Positions 6,884-14,933 are shown, counted from the first letter of the stretch. The stretch is 15,401 nt of DNA from Prevotellaceae bacterium (GCA_031258915.1 JAIRMD010000023.1:1-15401); one strand, 5' to 3'. Numbers and translations are program-made. Notes: generated from the letters alone by a model not told the origin.

Positions 6884-8410
6884 ATGAGTAATTTGCTAAG
6901 CAACAGCCTGTTCACCGCCGGAGCGATGGCGGGCATTTTTTCGACAGCTTCTGCATCCGCCCGGGCAGCGCGAGAAGCGCCTTCGGGAAAAGAAAAGCCC
7001 ATGAACGTTCTTTTCCTGATTTCCGACGACATGCGCACCGAGCTCAACGCCTACGGCAGCCTGCTGGCGCGCACGCCCAACCTCGACCTGCTGGCGCGGC
7101 AGGGCGTGCAGTTTGAGCGGGCTTACTGCCAGTACCCGCTGAGCGGCCCCTCTCGCTCGTCGCTGCTTACCGGCCGCCGCCCCACCACCAGCGGCCTTTA
7201 CAGCAACGCCAACCGAGAGTTTTTTGGCGCAACCTACCCCGACTGGGTTAGCTTGCCCAAGTACTTCAAGCAGCACGGCTACGCTTCTCTCCGGAGCGGG
7301 AAAGTGTTTCACGGCGGAATAGACGACACGGAGGCATGGACGGAGGGAGGCGAGGAGAGGAGGTGGAGCAACCCCGTCAGCACAAAAGAGCCGTCGTGCG
7401 CATCCGAAAAAGAAATCTTGGCGGCGCTGGCGCAGCGCTTGCCCAAGCTTACCCCCGGGCCGGTAGACCCCAACAGCCACTCCGACCGCTGGGAGGCCGT
7501 AGAGGGAGATGCCGCCGGCAGCCTTGGCGACACCAAAGTGGCCAACAGAGCCATCGAGTACATCAGGCAAAGCAAAGCAGCAGGGCAGCCGTTTTTTATC
7601 GCCTGCGGATTCTCCAAGCCGCACTCTCCGTTGGTAGCGCCAAAAGAGTTTTTCGACCTCTACCCGCCCGACAGCGTCCGGCTGCCCCCCGATTTTGCGT
7701 CCCTCCCGTCCGTCCCGGTGGGCTTTCCGGCAGGCTCCATTCGCCGCACCAACGCCGACCTTTTTGTCAACCGCTCGGCATCGCCGCAGGAAGCCCGCGA
7801 CATGATTCGCGCCTACTTAGCGTGCGTTAGCTACGTGGACTGGAACGTCGGGCGGGTCATTGCCGAGCTCGACCGGCAGGGGCTTCGCGAAAGTACCATT
7901 ATTGTGTTTTGGGCCGACCACGGCTACCAGCTGGGGGAAAAAGGCAAGTGGTCGAAGGCAGGCTCGCTGTGGGAGCAGGGCGCCCGCGTGCCGTTTATCG
8001 TGCTCGACCCGAGGGCAAAAGGAAACGGAAATGCCTCGCCGCGGGTGGTAGAGCTGCTGGATATTTACCCTACTCTGGTAGATTTGTGCGGGCTGCCCAA
8101 GCATGAAGCGCTGGAAGGGGTGAGCCTCCGCCCGTTATTGGACAATCCCCGTGCAGCGTGGGACCGCCCGGCCTATACCCTCTGGAACGAGCACAACAAG
8201 GGCATCACCGGCGTTGTGGTGCGCACGGAGCGCTGGCGCTACGCCGAATTTTTTGGCATTGGCGCGGGCGCTTTTCTGACCGACCCCGACAACGACCCTC
8301 ACGAGCTGCGGAATCTTGTTTACGACCCGAAGCACAGCGATGTGGTGGAGCGCCTGCGTAAGCTCGCTGCCGATTACGTGGCGGGAAAAACAGAGCTCCC
8401 CGCTCCCTGA
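6884..8410 (+). CDS. Serine-type sulfatase, iduronate-2-sulfatase-like (alkaline phosphatase superfamily)
   Basis: This 508-residue hydrolase removes sulfate esters, probably from glycans. Metal-binding aspartates appear at the first strand (D48, D49 in LISDDMR). The active-site motif is S87-G-P-S-R91 in YPLSGPSRSSLLTGRRP, so the residue converted to formylglycine is serine, not cysteine. This requires an anaerobic radical-SAM maturase (anSME), not encoded here. SKPHSP (about 245) and WADHGYQLGEKGKWSKAG (about 345-362) complete the metal and sulfate pocket. The first 28 residues look like a signal peptide (SLFTAGAMAGIFSTASASA), suggesting export to the periplasm. A promoter lies about 70 bp upstream and a tRNA follows, so the gene appears monocistronic. 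No SusC/SusD pair or glycoside hydrolase is adjacent. The subfamily assignment is by general resemblance; the substrate is unknown. Confidence 0.88.
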   Translation: MSNLLSNSLFTAGAMAGIFSTASASARAAREAPSGKEKPMNVLFLISDDMRTELNAYGSLLARTPNLDLLARQGVQFERAYCQYPLSGPSRSSLLTGRRPTTSGLYSNANREFFGATYPDWVSLPKYFKQHGYASLRSGKVFHGGIDDTEAWTEGGEERRWSNPVSTKEPSCASEKEILAALAQRLPKLTPGPVDPNSHSDRWEAVEGDAAGSLGDTKVANRAIEYIRQSKAAGQPFFIACGFSKPHSPLVAPKEFFDLYPPDSVRLPPDFASLPSVPVGFPAGSIRRTNADLFVNRSASPQEARDMIRAYLACVSYVDWNVGRVIAELDRQGLRESTIIVFWADHGYQLGEKGKWSKAGSLWEQGARVPFIVLDPRAKGNGNASPRVVELLDIYPTLVDLCGLPKHEALEGVSLRPLLDNPRAAWDRPAYTLWNEHNKGITGVVVRTERWRYAEFFGIGAGAFLTDPDNDPHELRNLVYDPKHSDVVERLRKLAADYVAGKTELPAP

Positions 8411-8519
8411 CGTGTTGCAGCGTATGCAGCCATTGTAAAGAAAACTTTTTTTCATTCGCGCACTTGGGAACCCAGAATTTTCACCTGAATTTTGCTCCCG
8501 CAAAAAGTAGGTTCGCGAA

Positions 8520-8551
8520 TTTGGTCAGGTCATAAAGATTTCTTACCTTTG
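8520..8551 (+). promoter_or_regulatory. Predicted Bacteroides-type promoter for tRNA-Thr
   Basis: TTTG at 8520-8523, a 20-nt spacer, and TACCTTTG at 8544-8551, a perfect match to TAnnTTTG. Transcription would begin near 8558, about 45 nt before the tRNA. Confidence 0.7.
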
Positions 8552-8603
8552 CGCACTTTTACGCTTGTATGCTTGCAGGGCATTGGGCGTAAGGTGCACA
8601 GAT

Positions 8604-8677
8604 GCCCCTTTAGCTCAGCTGGTTAGAGCAGCTGTTTCGTAAACAGCAGGTCGTCAGTTCAAGTCTGATGAGGGGCT
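8604..8677 (+). tRNA. tRNA-Thr, anticodon CGU (DNA CGT)
   Basis: A full cloverleaf can be drawn. The acceptor GCCCCTT pairs with GAGGGGC (one G-U). The D arm is GCTC/GAGC. The anticodon stem GCTGT/ACAGC encloses the 7-nt loop TTCGTAA with anticodon CGT, reading ACG (Thr). The T arm GTCAG/CTGAT encloses TTCAAGT. The discriminator is U at 8677. The next bases are CCG, so the 3' CCA is not encoded and must be added by nucleotidyltransferase. The gene has its own upstream promoter and downstream terminator. Confidence 0.95.
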
Positions 8678-8682
8678 CCGGT

Positions 8683-8732
8683 AAAAGCCAAACCTCGCGA
8701 AGCAGCTTCGCGAGGTTTGGCTTTTGTTTTTT
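8683..8732 (+). terminator. Strong intrinsic terminator after tRNA-Thr
   Basis: The arms 8683-8703 and 8705-8725 are perfect reverse complements (21 bp around one central base; in RNA about 19 bp with a small loop). A T-rich tract follows (TTTTGTTTTTTGTTTTTTT). It starts 6 nt after the tRNA. On the opposite strand the stem is followed by TTTT only, so it may also stop the fabG transcript, whose stop codon is 35 nt away. Confidence 0.9.
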
Positions 8733-8759
8733 GTTTTTTTGGTTTTGGAGGCGCCGCGC

Positions 8760-9506
8760 CTACGTGTTCATCCCGCCGCACACCTGAATCACCTGCCCGC
8801 TAACGTACGACGATAGGTCGGAGGCGAGGAACAGCGCCACGTTAGCCACATCTTCGGGAGTTCCGCCGCGCTTTAGGGGGATGCTCTCCGCCCACTTAGC
8901 CTTCACTTCATCGCTCAGCTGGTTGGTCATTTCGGTAATGATGAACCCCGGCGCAATGGCGTTGGCGCGAATGCCGCGCGACCCCAGCTCCTTAGCAACC
9001 GATTTAGCCAAGCCTATCAGCCCTGCTTTGGAGGCGGAGTAGTTGGCCTGCGCAGCGTTGCCGCTCACGCCCACCACCGAGCTCATGTTGATGATGCTGC
9101 CCGCCTTTTGGCGCATCATGGTGGGCGCTACGGCGTGCGTAAAGTTGAACGCCGACTTCAGATTTACGTTGATAACCGTGTCCCACTGCGCTTCGCTCAT
9201 GCGCATGAGCAGGCCGTCGCGCGTGATGCCGGCGTTGTTGACTAAAATGTCGATGCGGCCAAAATCTTTGACTATTTGCTCCACCACGCTGTGCGTATCC
9301 TCGTACAGCGCAGCGTTTGAGGCGTAGCCTTTGACCTTTACGCCGAGCGCGGCAATTTCGGATTCCGTACTCTTTGCGTTATCGTCAACGGCCAAATCGG
9401 TGAACGCTACATCGGCGCCCTCCGACGCCAGCTTGAGCGCAATCGCTTTGCCAATGCCGCGCGCAGCGCCGGTTACAATGGCAACTTTCCCTTCTAATAG
9501 CTTCAT
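8760..9506 (-). CDS. fabG: 3-oxoacyl-[acyl-carrier-protein] reductase
   Basis: This 248-residue short-chain dehydrogenase has the usual FabG length and is expected to reduce 3-ketoacyl-ACP with NADPH in fatty-acid elongation in the cytosol. The cofactor motif TGAARGIG spans residues 12-19 and NNAG residues 90-93. The catalytic set is Asn115 region (VINVN), Ser143 (INMSSVVG), Tyr156 and Lys160 (YSASK). The C-terminal GGTPEDVANVALFLASD and GQVIQVCGGMNT are typical of FabG. It lies 60 bp downstream of the phosphohexomutase on the same strand, so read-through is possible, though I see no other fatty-acid gene nearby. Short-chain dehydrogenases are diverse, but the match to true FabG is strong across the whole length. 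Confidence 0.93.
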   Translation of the reverse strand: MKLLEGKVAIVTGAARGIGKAIALKLASEGADVAFTDLAVDDNAKSTESEIAALGVKVKGYASNAALYEDTHSVVEQIVKDFGRIDILVNNAGITRDGLLMRMSEAQWDTVINVNLKSAFNFTHAVAPTMMRQKAGSIINMSSVVGVSGNAAQANYSASKAGLIGLAKSVAKELGSRGIRANAIAPGFIITEMTNQLSDEVKAKWAESIPLKRGGTPEDVANVALFLASDLSSYVSGQVIQVCGGMNT

Positions 9507-9566
9507 GCTTTTTTTGAATTTAGTAGTTGGACTATAGGTAATATCACAATGCGCATAGCGCCTGCA

Positions 9567-11330
9567 TCAGAGCTTGAGCTCTGCGGCAATGGCATCTATT
9601 TTTTCATCCAGCGCTTTGGTAACGCTGTCAAATTCGTCAGCGCTGTTCAGGTTTTGGCGCACGCCGAAGTAGAACTTAATCTTCGGCTCTGTCCCCGACG
9701 GGCGCACCGACACTATAGTGCCGTCTTCGGTTACGTACTGCAGCACGTTAGATATGCTGGGCTGGTCGATGTCCTTTATTTCGCCGCTTTTTACATTTTT
9801 CAGCTCCAGTATTTGGTAGTCGTATATTTCCTTTACGTCCGACCCAGCAAGGCTTTTGGGCGGGTTGGCGCGGAAATCGCGCATCATTTGCAGGATAGCT
9901 TCCAGCCCCTCTTTGCCCTGCTTAGTAGCTGAAATTTGCCGCTCCTTGTAGTACCCGAACTGCCGGTAGATGTCGAGCAGCAAATCGAACATGCTCAAGC
10001 CTTGCTCCTTTGCCCAGGCCGTTACTTCGGCGGCCAGCCCGCAGCTTACTATGGAGTCTTTGTCGCGCACCAGCTCGCCCACGTTGAACCCGAAGCTCTC
10101 TTCGCCGCCGCAAATGTGGATTTTTTTGCCCTCGTACTTGCGCACAATTTCGGCAATGTACTTAAAGCCGGTGTAGCAGCTGTAGCACTCCACGTCAAAC
10201 GCTTCGGCAATGGCGGCAATGAGGTTGGTGGTAACGATAGTTTTCACGGTGTACTCCTTACCATGCAGCTTGCCCAGCTCCTTCCAGCGGCGCAGCAGGT
10301 AGTAGGTGAAGATGGCGTTTGTTTGGTTTCCGTTGAGGATAAGGAAGTCGCCCTTTTTATCGCGCACGGCCAGCGCAATGCGGTCGGCATCGGGGTCGGT
10401 GGCGAGCACCAGCTCGGCGCCGGTGGCCAGCGCCTTGTCAATGGCCATCTTGAGCGCCGTTGGCTCTTCGGGGTTGGGCGAGTAAACCGTGGGGAAGTTG
10501 CCATCGTTCACGTCCTGCTCGGGCACGTGGATGACGTTGGTAAAGCCCATGCGCGCGAGCATGGCCGGCGCCAGCTTTACGCCGCAGCCGTGCAGCGGCG
10601 TGTAAACGATTTTTATGTCCCTGTGCCGCTCGATGGCTGCGGGCGAGAGCTTCAGCAGGCTTTCGATGCCGCTAAGGTAGGCCTCGTCAACCTCTTCACC
10701 GATGATTTCGATGCTGCCGTTGCCGCCGGTGAACTTCACCTGCGAAGGGTCGGTAATTTTGCTCACCTCATAGATAATGCTCCTGTCGTGCGGTGCCGTT
10801 ACCTGCGCCCCGTCGCTCCAGTAGGCTTTGTAGCCGTTGTACTCCTTCGGGTTGTGCGATGCGGTAACCATCACGCCGCTTTGGCAGCCCAGCAGGCGAA
10901 TGGCAAAGCTCAACTCCGGCGTGGGGCGCAGCGCATCGAAGAGGTATACGTGGAAGTCGTTGGCCGCAAAGATGTCGGCCACAATCTTTGCGAAGGCGCT
11001 GCTGTTGTTGCGGCAGTCGTACGCAATGGCCACCTTTACTTGCGGCAGGTCGGCAAAATTTTGCTTGAGGTAGTTTGCCAGCCCTTGCGTAGCCATCCCC
11101 ACGGTGTACTTGTTCATCCGGTTGGTGCCTACGCCCATTATACCGCGCAGGCCGCCTGTGCCGAACTCCAAGCTCCGGTAGAAGCAATCTATCACCTCTC
11201 TTGTGTTGTCCTTTTTCGCTATTAGTTCGCGAAGCTGCTGCTTTGTTTCCTCGTCGTAGCTGCCTTTGAGCCACGAGGTGATATTTGCCACCACTTGCAT
11301 GTTCTGCGGTTCTTGATTTTTTTCGCTCAT
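9567..11330 (-). CDS. Phosphoglucomutase/phosphomannomutase (alpha-D-phosphohexomutase)
   Basis: This 587-residue enzyme interconverts hexose 1- and 6-phosphates in the cytosol, linking glycolysis to nucleotide-sugar and polysaccharide synthesis. All four domain signatures are present in order: the phosphoserine loop TASHNPKEYNGYK with Ser158, the metal loop DPDADR (D312, D314, D316), the sugar-binding loop GGEESFGF (408-415), and the phosphate-binding loop RPSGTEPK (543-550). Length and sequence fit the long PgcA/PGM2-like bacterial form rather than the roughly 450-residue ManB or GlmM types. The gene is divergent from folC and precedes fabG. Substrate specificity (glucose or mannose) cannot be decided by eye. 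Confidence 0.92.
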   Translation of the reverse strand: MSEKNQEPQNMQVVANITSWLKGSYDEETKQQLRELIAKKDNTREVIDCFYRSLEFGTGGLRGIMGVGTNRMNKYTVGMATQGLANYLKQNFADLPQVKVAIAYDCRNNSSAFAKIVADIFAANDFHVYLFDALRPTPELSFAIRLLGCQSGVMVTASHNPKEYNGYKAYWSDGAQVTAPHDRSIIYEVSKITDPSQVKFTGGNGSIEIIGEEVDEAYLSGIESLLKLSPAAIERHRDIKIVYTPLHGCGVKLAPAMLARMGFTNVIHVPEQDVNDGNFPTVYSPNPEEPTALKMAIDKALATGAELVLATDPDADRIALAVRDKKGDFLILNGNQTNAIFTYYLLRRWKELGKLHGKEYTVKTIVTTNLIAAIAEAFDVECYSCYTGFKYIAEIVRKYEGKKIHICGGEESFGFNVGELVRDKDSIVSCGLAAEVTAWAKEQGLSMFDLLLDIYRQFGYYKERQISATKQGKEGLEAILQMMRDFRANPPKSLAGSDVKEIYDYQILELKNVKSGEIKDIDQPSISNVLQYVTEDGTIVSVRPSGTEPKIKFYFGVRQNLNSADEFDSVTKALDEKIDAIAAELKL

Positions 11331-11409
11331 AATCTTTTTCGGTTTTTGGTTTTACTTCGATTACACTAAAAATATTTGTGGTAACGTAAAAAATATGCTA
11401 CCGTAAAGA

Positions 11410-11440
11410 TTTGGCAATCAGAGAAAAATTTGTATTTTTG
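11410..11440 (+). promoter_or_regulatory. Predicted Bacteroides-type promoter for folC
   Basis: TTTG at 11410-11413, a 19-nt spacer and TATTTTTG at 11433-11440 match TTTG-N19-TAnnTTTG. Transcription would start near 11447, 137 nt before the preferred folC start (11584) or 56 nt before the alternative upstream ATG (11503). Confidence 0.55.
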
Positions 11441-11583
11441 TAAATGCAAATAAAGCAATGCGCTCCCTTGCCCCGATTGCCAAAGCACAAAGATAAAAAG
11501 AAATGGCAAAAAAATCGTATGGGAAGCAGAATTATTTTATTTGTGCAAAGAATGTGGACAACAGCTTTTACTTCTTTCTTGGT

Positions 11584-12846
11584 ATGACTTACGCCGAGGC
11601 GCTACAATACTTATACTCACAAACCCCCGACTTCCAAAAAGTAGGGAAGCTTGCCTACAAGCCGGGCTTGGGCAATACGCTGCTGCTGGATGAGCATTTC
11701 GGTCATCCTCACCGCCGCTTTGCGTCCGTTCATGTGGCGGGCACCAACGGCAAAGGCTCTACCTCGCACATGCTGGCGGCGGTGCTGCAGAGCGCAGGGT
11801 ACAAGGTTGGGCTTTACACTTCGCCACACCTGAACGATTTCCGCGAGCGCATTAAGGTCAACGGCATCGAAATTCCGGAGCAGCGTGTGGTTGACTTCGT
11901 CGAGCAGCACAGGGCGGCGGTGGAGCGCATACGCCCTTCATTCTTTGAGCTGACCATGATGATGGCCTTCGATTTTTTTGCGCAGGAAAAGGTCGAGGCG
12001 GCAATTGTAGAGGTTGGCCTTGGCGGGCGCTTAGACTCCACCAACGTGATTACGCCCGCGCTGAGCATCATCACCAACATCGGGCTTGACCACACCGACC
12101 TGCTGGGCGATACGCCCGAAAAAATTGCCCGCGAAAAAGCCGGCATTATCAAGCCGGGGGTGCCCGTTGTGGTGGGCGAGTACCAGCCGGAGGTGGCGCA
12201 TGTGCTTGAGCAAAAGGCGGCGGGCTGCGGCGCACCGCTGACGTTTGCAAGCCGACAGTACAGCTGCCGCGATGCAGCGCGGTACAAGCTGGACTTGCAC
12301 GGCAGCTACCAGCAGCGCAACCTCTGCACCGCGCTGGCTGCCATAGAGTGCTTGCGGCAGCGCAGCGTGTTTTCCCTCTCCCAAAAAAACATTGAGGACG
12401 GCCTGCGCACGGCTGCCGCTGCTACCGGGCTGCGGGGGCGCTGGCAGCAGCTGTGCGGCGCGCCGAAAATTATCTGCGATACGGCACACAACCCCCATGG
12501 CTTACAGCAAACAATGGCGCAGCTGGCGCGCGAAGAATACGGACGGCTGCACATCGTCTTCGGCATGGTGGCCGGCAAGGATATCGACAGCGCTGCGGCG
12601 CTGCTGCCCCGCAGCGCCCTGTACTACTTCACGCAAGCCTCCGTTCCGCGCGCCATGCCTGCCGACGCTGTGGCCGGCACATGCCGAACGGCCGGATTGC
12701 AGGGCGAGGCGTACCCTACGGTGGCGCAGGCAATGCTTGCCGCCGTAAAAAATGCTGCCGCCAACGATTGTATCTACGTGGGCGGCAGCACCTTTGTTGT
12801 TGCCGATGCGCTCGAAGCGTACGCTAATCTCCAAACTTGTACGTAA
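11584..12846 (+). CDS. folC: Bifunctional dihydrofolate synthase / folylpolyglutamate synthase
   Basis: This Mur-ligase-family protein joins glutamate to dihydropteroate and to folates using ATP. From the preferred ATG at 11584 it is 420 residues. The start MTYAEALQYLYSQTPDFQKVG matches the known N-terminus of Bacteroidales FolC. The P-loop is GTNGKGS (53-59), followed by LYTSPHLNDFRERIK (78-92), VEVGLGGRLDSTNV, TNIGLDHTDLLG and the C-terminal-domain ICDTAHNPHG. An in-frame ATG at 11503 would add 27 residues (MAKKSYGKQNYFICAKNVDN and on) outside the family domain, so I prefer 11584. A predicted promoter sits at 11410-11440. Its last 23 nt overlap, tail to tail, the NigD-like gene on the other strand. 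Confidence 0.92.
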   Translation: MTYAEALQYLYSQTPDFQKVGKLAYKPGLGNTLLLDEHFGHPHRRFASVHVAGTNGKGSTSHMLAAVLQSAGYKVGLYTSPHLNDFRERIKVNGIEIPEQRVVDFVEQHRAAVERIRPSFFELTMMMAFDFFAQEKVEAAIVEVGLGGRLDSTNVITPALSIITNIGLDHTDLLGDTPEKIAREKAGIIKPGVPVVVGEYQPEVAHVLEQKAAGCGAPLTFASRQYSCRDAARYKLDLHGSYQQRNLCTALAAIECLRQRSVFSLSQKNIEDGLRTAAAATGLRGRWQQLCGAPKIICDTAHNPHGLQQTMAQLAREEYGRLHIVFGMVAGKDIDSAAALLPRSALYYFTQASVPRAMPADAVAGTCRTAGLQGEAYPTVAQAMLAAVKNAAANDCIYVGGSTFVVADALEAYANLQTCT

Positions 12847-13540
12847 GGTCTCGCTGGTATGTACCGCCACTGCTGCACTTCGCCTCAAAGGCAATGTCGA
12901 TTGAGTCTGCCTTAACAACGCTACGGAGGCTTTCAAGATCAAAGGATACAATGTTTTGCAGAACTTTCTGCGTACCCTCATCGCCATTGTTAGCGTGCTT
13001 TAGGAGCAGCTTGACTTCCCCGCCGCTTTGCAGGGCAGCGGTATCACACAGCAGGCTTACGGTATGCTTCTCCGGAGCGGCGCCGGAAAAAAAGTAGTAG
13101 TCAACGTTCAGGTAGCGGCTTCCAATCCATACACCTCCTATGTGCTCAAGCAAATCCGACGGAGCTGACGCCGTAGCAGAGTCTGCCGCCGTTACGTCGT
13201 AAACGTCAATGCTCAATACCTGTGATATAATCGCTATAACGTAATTGTAGCCGGGCTTTTCTTCATCAAAAAGAACGTTGAAAACAACGAGCACGCGGGC
13301 GCTGTCTTCCGGCAGCTTCACCTCCGAGGCATTTTTTGGCCACAGCTTCAAGCCGTCGTCGTTCAGTATGTACCAGCTGCTGCCGTCGGGCGTGTTGTAC
13401 TTCACCACAGCCAACTCTGTTTGCAGAGAGAACTGCTCATAGCTGCCATCGAGCGAGCAGGAGGAGAGCACAGCAGAAAAGCATAGCGCAGCAACGTATG
13501 CAAGGCTTTTTTGAGGGGCTATTTTCGCACTTGTATTCAT
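12824..13540 (-). CDS. NigD-like lipoprotein
   Basis: This 238-residue predicted lipoprotein has a lipobox LSSC with the lipidated cysteine at position 28, preceded by a basic n-region and hydrophobic segment. It should be anchored in the outer or inner membrane. The layout resembles Bacteroidales NigD-like proteins: a short beta domain with a YILNDDGLKLWPKNASE segment (about 57-73), then DSARVLVVFNVLFDEE and VIAIISQVLSIDVYDV, followed by a larger beta domain with IGGVWIGSRYLNVDYYF (about 133-149). NigD was named from a Bacteroides bacteriocin locus, but most homologues have no proven role. No bacteriocin genes are nearby. It has its own predicted promoter and converges on folC, overlapping it by 23 nt (stop TAG at 12824-12826). 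The family call rests on pattern resemblance only. Confidence 0.75.
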   Translation of the reverse strand: MNTSAKIAPQKSLAYVAALCFSAVLSSCSLDGSYEQFSLQTELAVVKYNTPDGSSWYILNDDGLKLWPKNASEVKLPEDSARVLVVFNVLFDEEKPGYNYVIAIISQVLSIDVYDVTAADSATASAPSDLLEHIGGVWIGSRYLNVDYYFFSGAAPEKHTVSLLCDTAALQSGGEVKLLLKHANNGDEGTQKVLQNIVSFDLESLRSVVKADSIDIAFEAKCSSGGTYQRDLTYKFGD

Positions 13541-13579
13541 GATGCATCGTATTTTAATTTAAGTAAAAAATTGCCGCCG

Positions 13580-13611
13580 CAAAGGTAGCTTCCAAATGGC
13601 GATTAGGCAAG
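13580..13611 (-). promoter_or_regulatory. Predicted promoter for the NigD-like gene
   Basis: Read on the minus strand: CTTG (13611-13608), a 20-nt spacer, then TACCTTTG (13587-13580). The -7 element is a perfect TAnnTTTG and the -33 has one mismatch to TTTG. The start would be near 13573, about 33 nt before the ATG at 13540. Confidence 0.5.
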
Positions 13612-13664
13612 CAAGCGACAAAAAAGCACGCTTCTGTTTTAATTATTTAGCTTAACCGTATGCT

Positions 13665-14900
13665 TTAGCTCCATTCCAAAATTCGCCTAAAATCATAGCT
13701 CTCGGGGTCGGGCACGTACTTTTTGGCGGCCTCATAGTCGGCAGGCGTAATGAAGTGCATCACGTAGCGCATGATGGACTGCACAAACTGGCTGTTGATG
13801 TCCACCAGGCGCGGAGGGATTTTACCCGTCTTAACGTCCTGCAGGTCGCGCAAAAAGAGCGGGGCAACGTCGCCAAAGTTGTTGACGTAAACCATGCATC
13901 CGGTGTGCCCGGCTTTGTAGAGGTCGTACACGCCAAAGCCAAGCAGCGTGCAGTACTGGCGGTCGTACGCTATGGGCACGTCGCAGCGCACCTCGTAGCC
14001 TATCTCCACAGGGCGGGTCTTCACCTTCAGCTTTATTTCCTTGATTTTGTTCTCAATCATTTCGCAGAAAATATGCGCCTTCGAAACCTTGCCCAGCTCA
14101 GGGTGTCCGTGGTCGTCGTACGAAAAGTTAACGCCCGACTTCTGTATTTCTTCGCTGCTCAACTCGTGGAATACCCCTTCGGAGATGACCGCCGCGCCGT
14201 ACTCCTCGCCCATAATTTTGCGCTTGATGATGGACGAAAGCACAAGGTTCACAATTTTATCGCAGGTAATGGTGGTTTTGTTGAACATTTCGGGAATCAC
14301 AATCATCGGGTAGTGGCACGAGGCGCCGATGCCAAAGGCAAGGTGCCCCGCCGAGCGCCCCATAGCGGCAACGATAAACCAATTCTCGCTGGTGCGGGCA
14401 TCCTCGTACACCACAGTGGCAATGTTGGAGCCCTCGGCGCGCGCCGACTCGTAGCCAAAGGTAGGCGTGCCGTTGGGTAGCGGCAGGTCGTTGTCAATCG
14501 TTTTGGGCACGTGAATGTTGGCAATCGGATATTTTTTGTCGGTCAAAAATTTTGCCACGCGGTTAGCCGTCGAAGCGGTATCGTCTCCGCCAACGGTAAC
14601 CAACAGCTTTACGTTGTTCTCCTTAAAAAAGTCGAGGTTGAAGCGCTGGCCAAAATCCTCCGGCGTTGGCTTGTAGCGGCTCATGGTGATGGCCGAGCCG
14701 CCGCGGTTGAAAATGTCGTCGGCAAACTGGAAGTCAATATCAGATATACGGGGCGGCTGCTGGAAGAGGCTGCTGTAGCCTCCGTGCAGTCCGATTACGC
14801 GGTAGCCGTTGTTCAAAAAAACCTTGGCAACGCTGCCAACTACAGTGTTCATGCCGGGTGCAGGACCACCGCCTGTCAAAATTGCAATAGCATCTTTCAT
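13665..14900 (-). CDS. Pyrophosphate-dependent 6-phosphofructokinase
   Basis: This 411-residue cytosolic enzyme phosphorylates fructose 6-phosphate, and residue choices point to pyrophosphate rather than ATP as donor. The nucleotide/PPi loop reads GGDDT (104-108); ATP enzymes normally have Gly at the second Asp. The catalytic loop reads PKTIDND (132-138), with the Lys typical of PPi enzymes where ATP enzymes have Gly. MGRSAGHLA (180-188) binds substrate. Length is larger than the roughly 320-residue ATP-PfkA and fits the 400-residue PPi group. PPi use makes the step reversible and saves ATP. On the minus strand TATCTTTG (14959-14952) matches TAnnTTTG, but no TTTG lies at the right distance, so the promoter is uncertain. 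The leader has a CAAA-rich repeat tract just before the start. Confidence 0.9.
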   Translation of the reverse strand: MKDAIAILTGGGPAPGMNTVVGSVAKVFLNNGYRVIGLHGGYSSLFQQPPRISDIDFQFADDIFNRGGSAITMSRYKPTPEDFGQRFNLDFFKENNVKLLVTVGGDDTASTANRVAKFLTDKKYPIANIHVPKTIDNDLPLPNGTPTFGYESARAEGSNIATVVYEDARTSENWFIVAAMGRSAGHLAFGIGASCHYPMIVIPEMFNKTTITCDKIVNLVLSSIIKRKIMGEEYGAAVISEGVFHELSSEEIQKSGVNFSYDDHGHPELGKVSKAHIFCEMIENKIKEIKLKVKTRPVEIGYEVRCDVPIAYDRQYCTLLGFGVYDLYKAGHTGCMVYVNNFGDVAPLFLRDLQDVKTGKIPPRLVDINSQFVQSIMRYVMHFITPADYEAAKKYVPDPESYDFRRILEWS

Positions 14901-14909
14901 GTTTTAGAG

Positions 14910-14933
14910 TTTGTGTTTGTGTTTGTTTGTTTG
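14910..14933. repeat. TTTG/TGTTTG microsatellite in the leader of the phosphofructokinase gene
   Basis: The plus strand reads TTTGTGTTTGTGTTTG followed by two more TTTG units; on the gene's strand this is a CAAA/CACAAA tract about 10-33 nt before the ATG. It lies where a ribosome would bind, so length change could alter translation. Confidence 0.7.

Noticed and set aside
8604..8760. tRNA gene considered as an integration site for a mobile element
   Set aside because: No integrase, no duplicated tRNA 3' end and no attachment repeat are visible in the window. The palindrome just downstream is a terminator.
9936..11225. 429-codon open frame on the plus strand opposite the phosphohexomutase
   Set aside because: It is fully antisense to a well-supported enzyme gene. 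The product is Val/Ala/His-rich with no motif, so it is a composition artefact.
11503..12846. Longer folC starting at 11503
   Set aside because: The 27 extra residues have no family similarity, while the ATG at 11584 begins the conserved FolC N-terminus. The upstream start remains possible and is noted as a finding.
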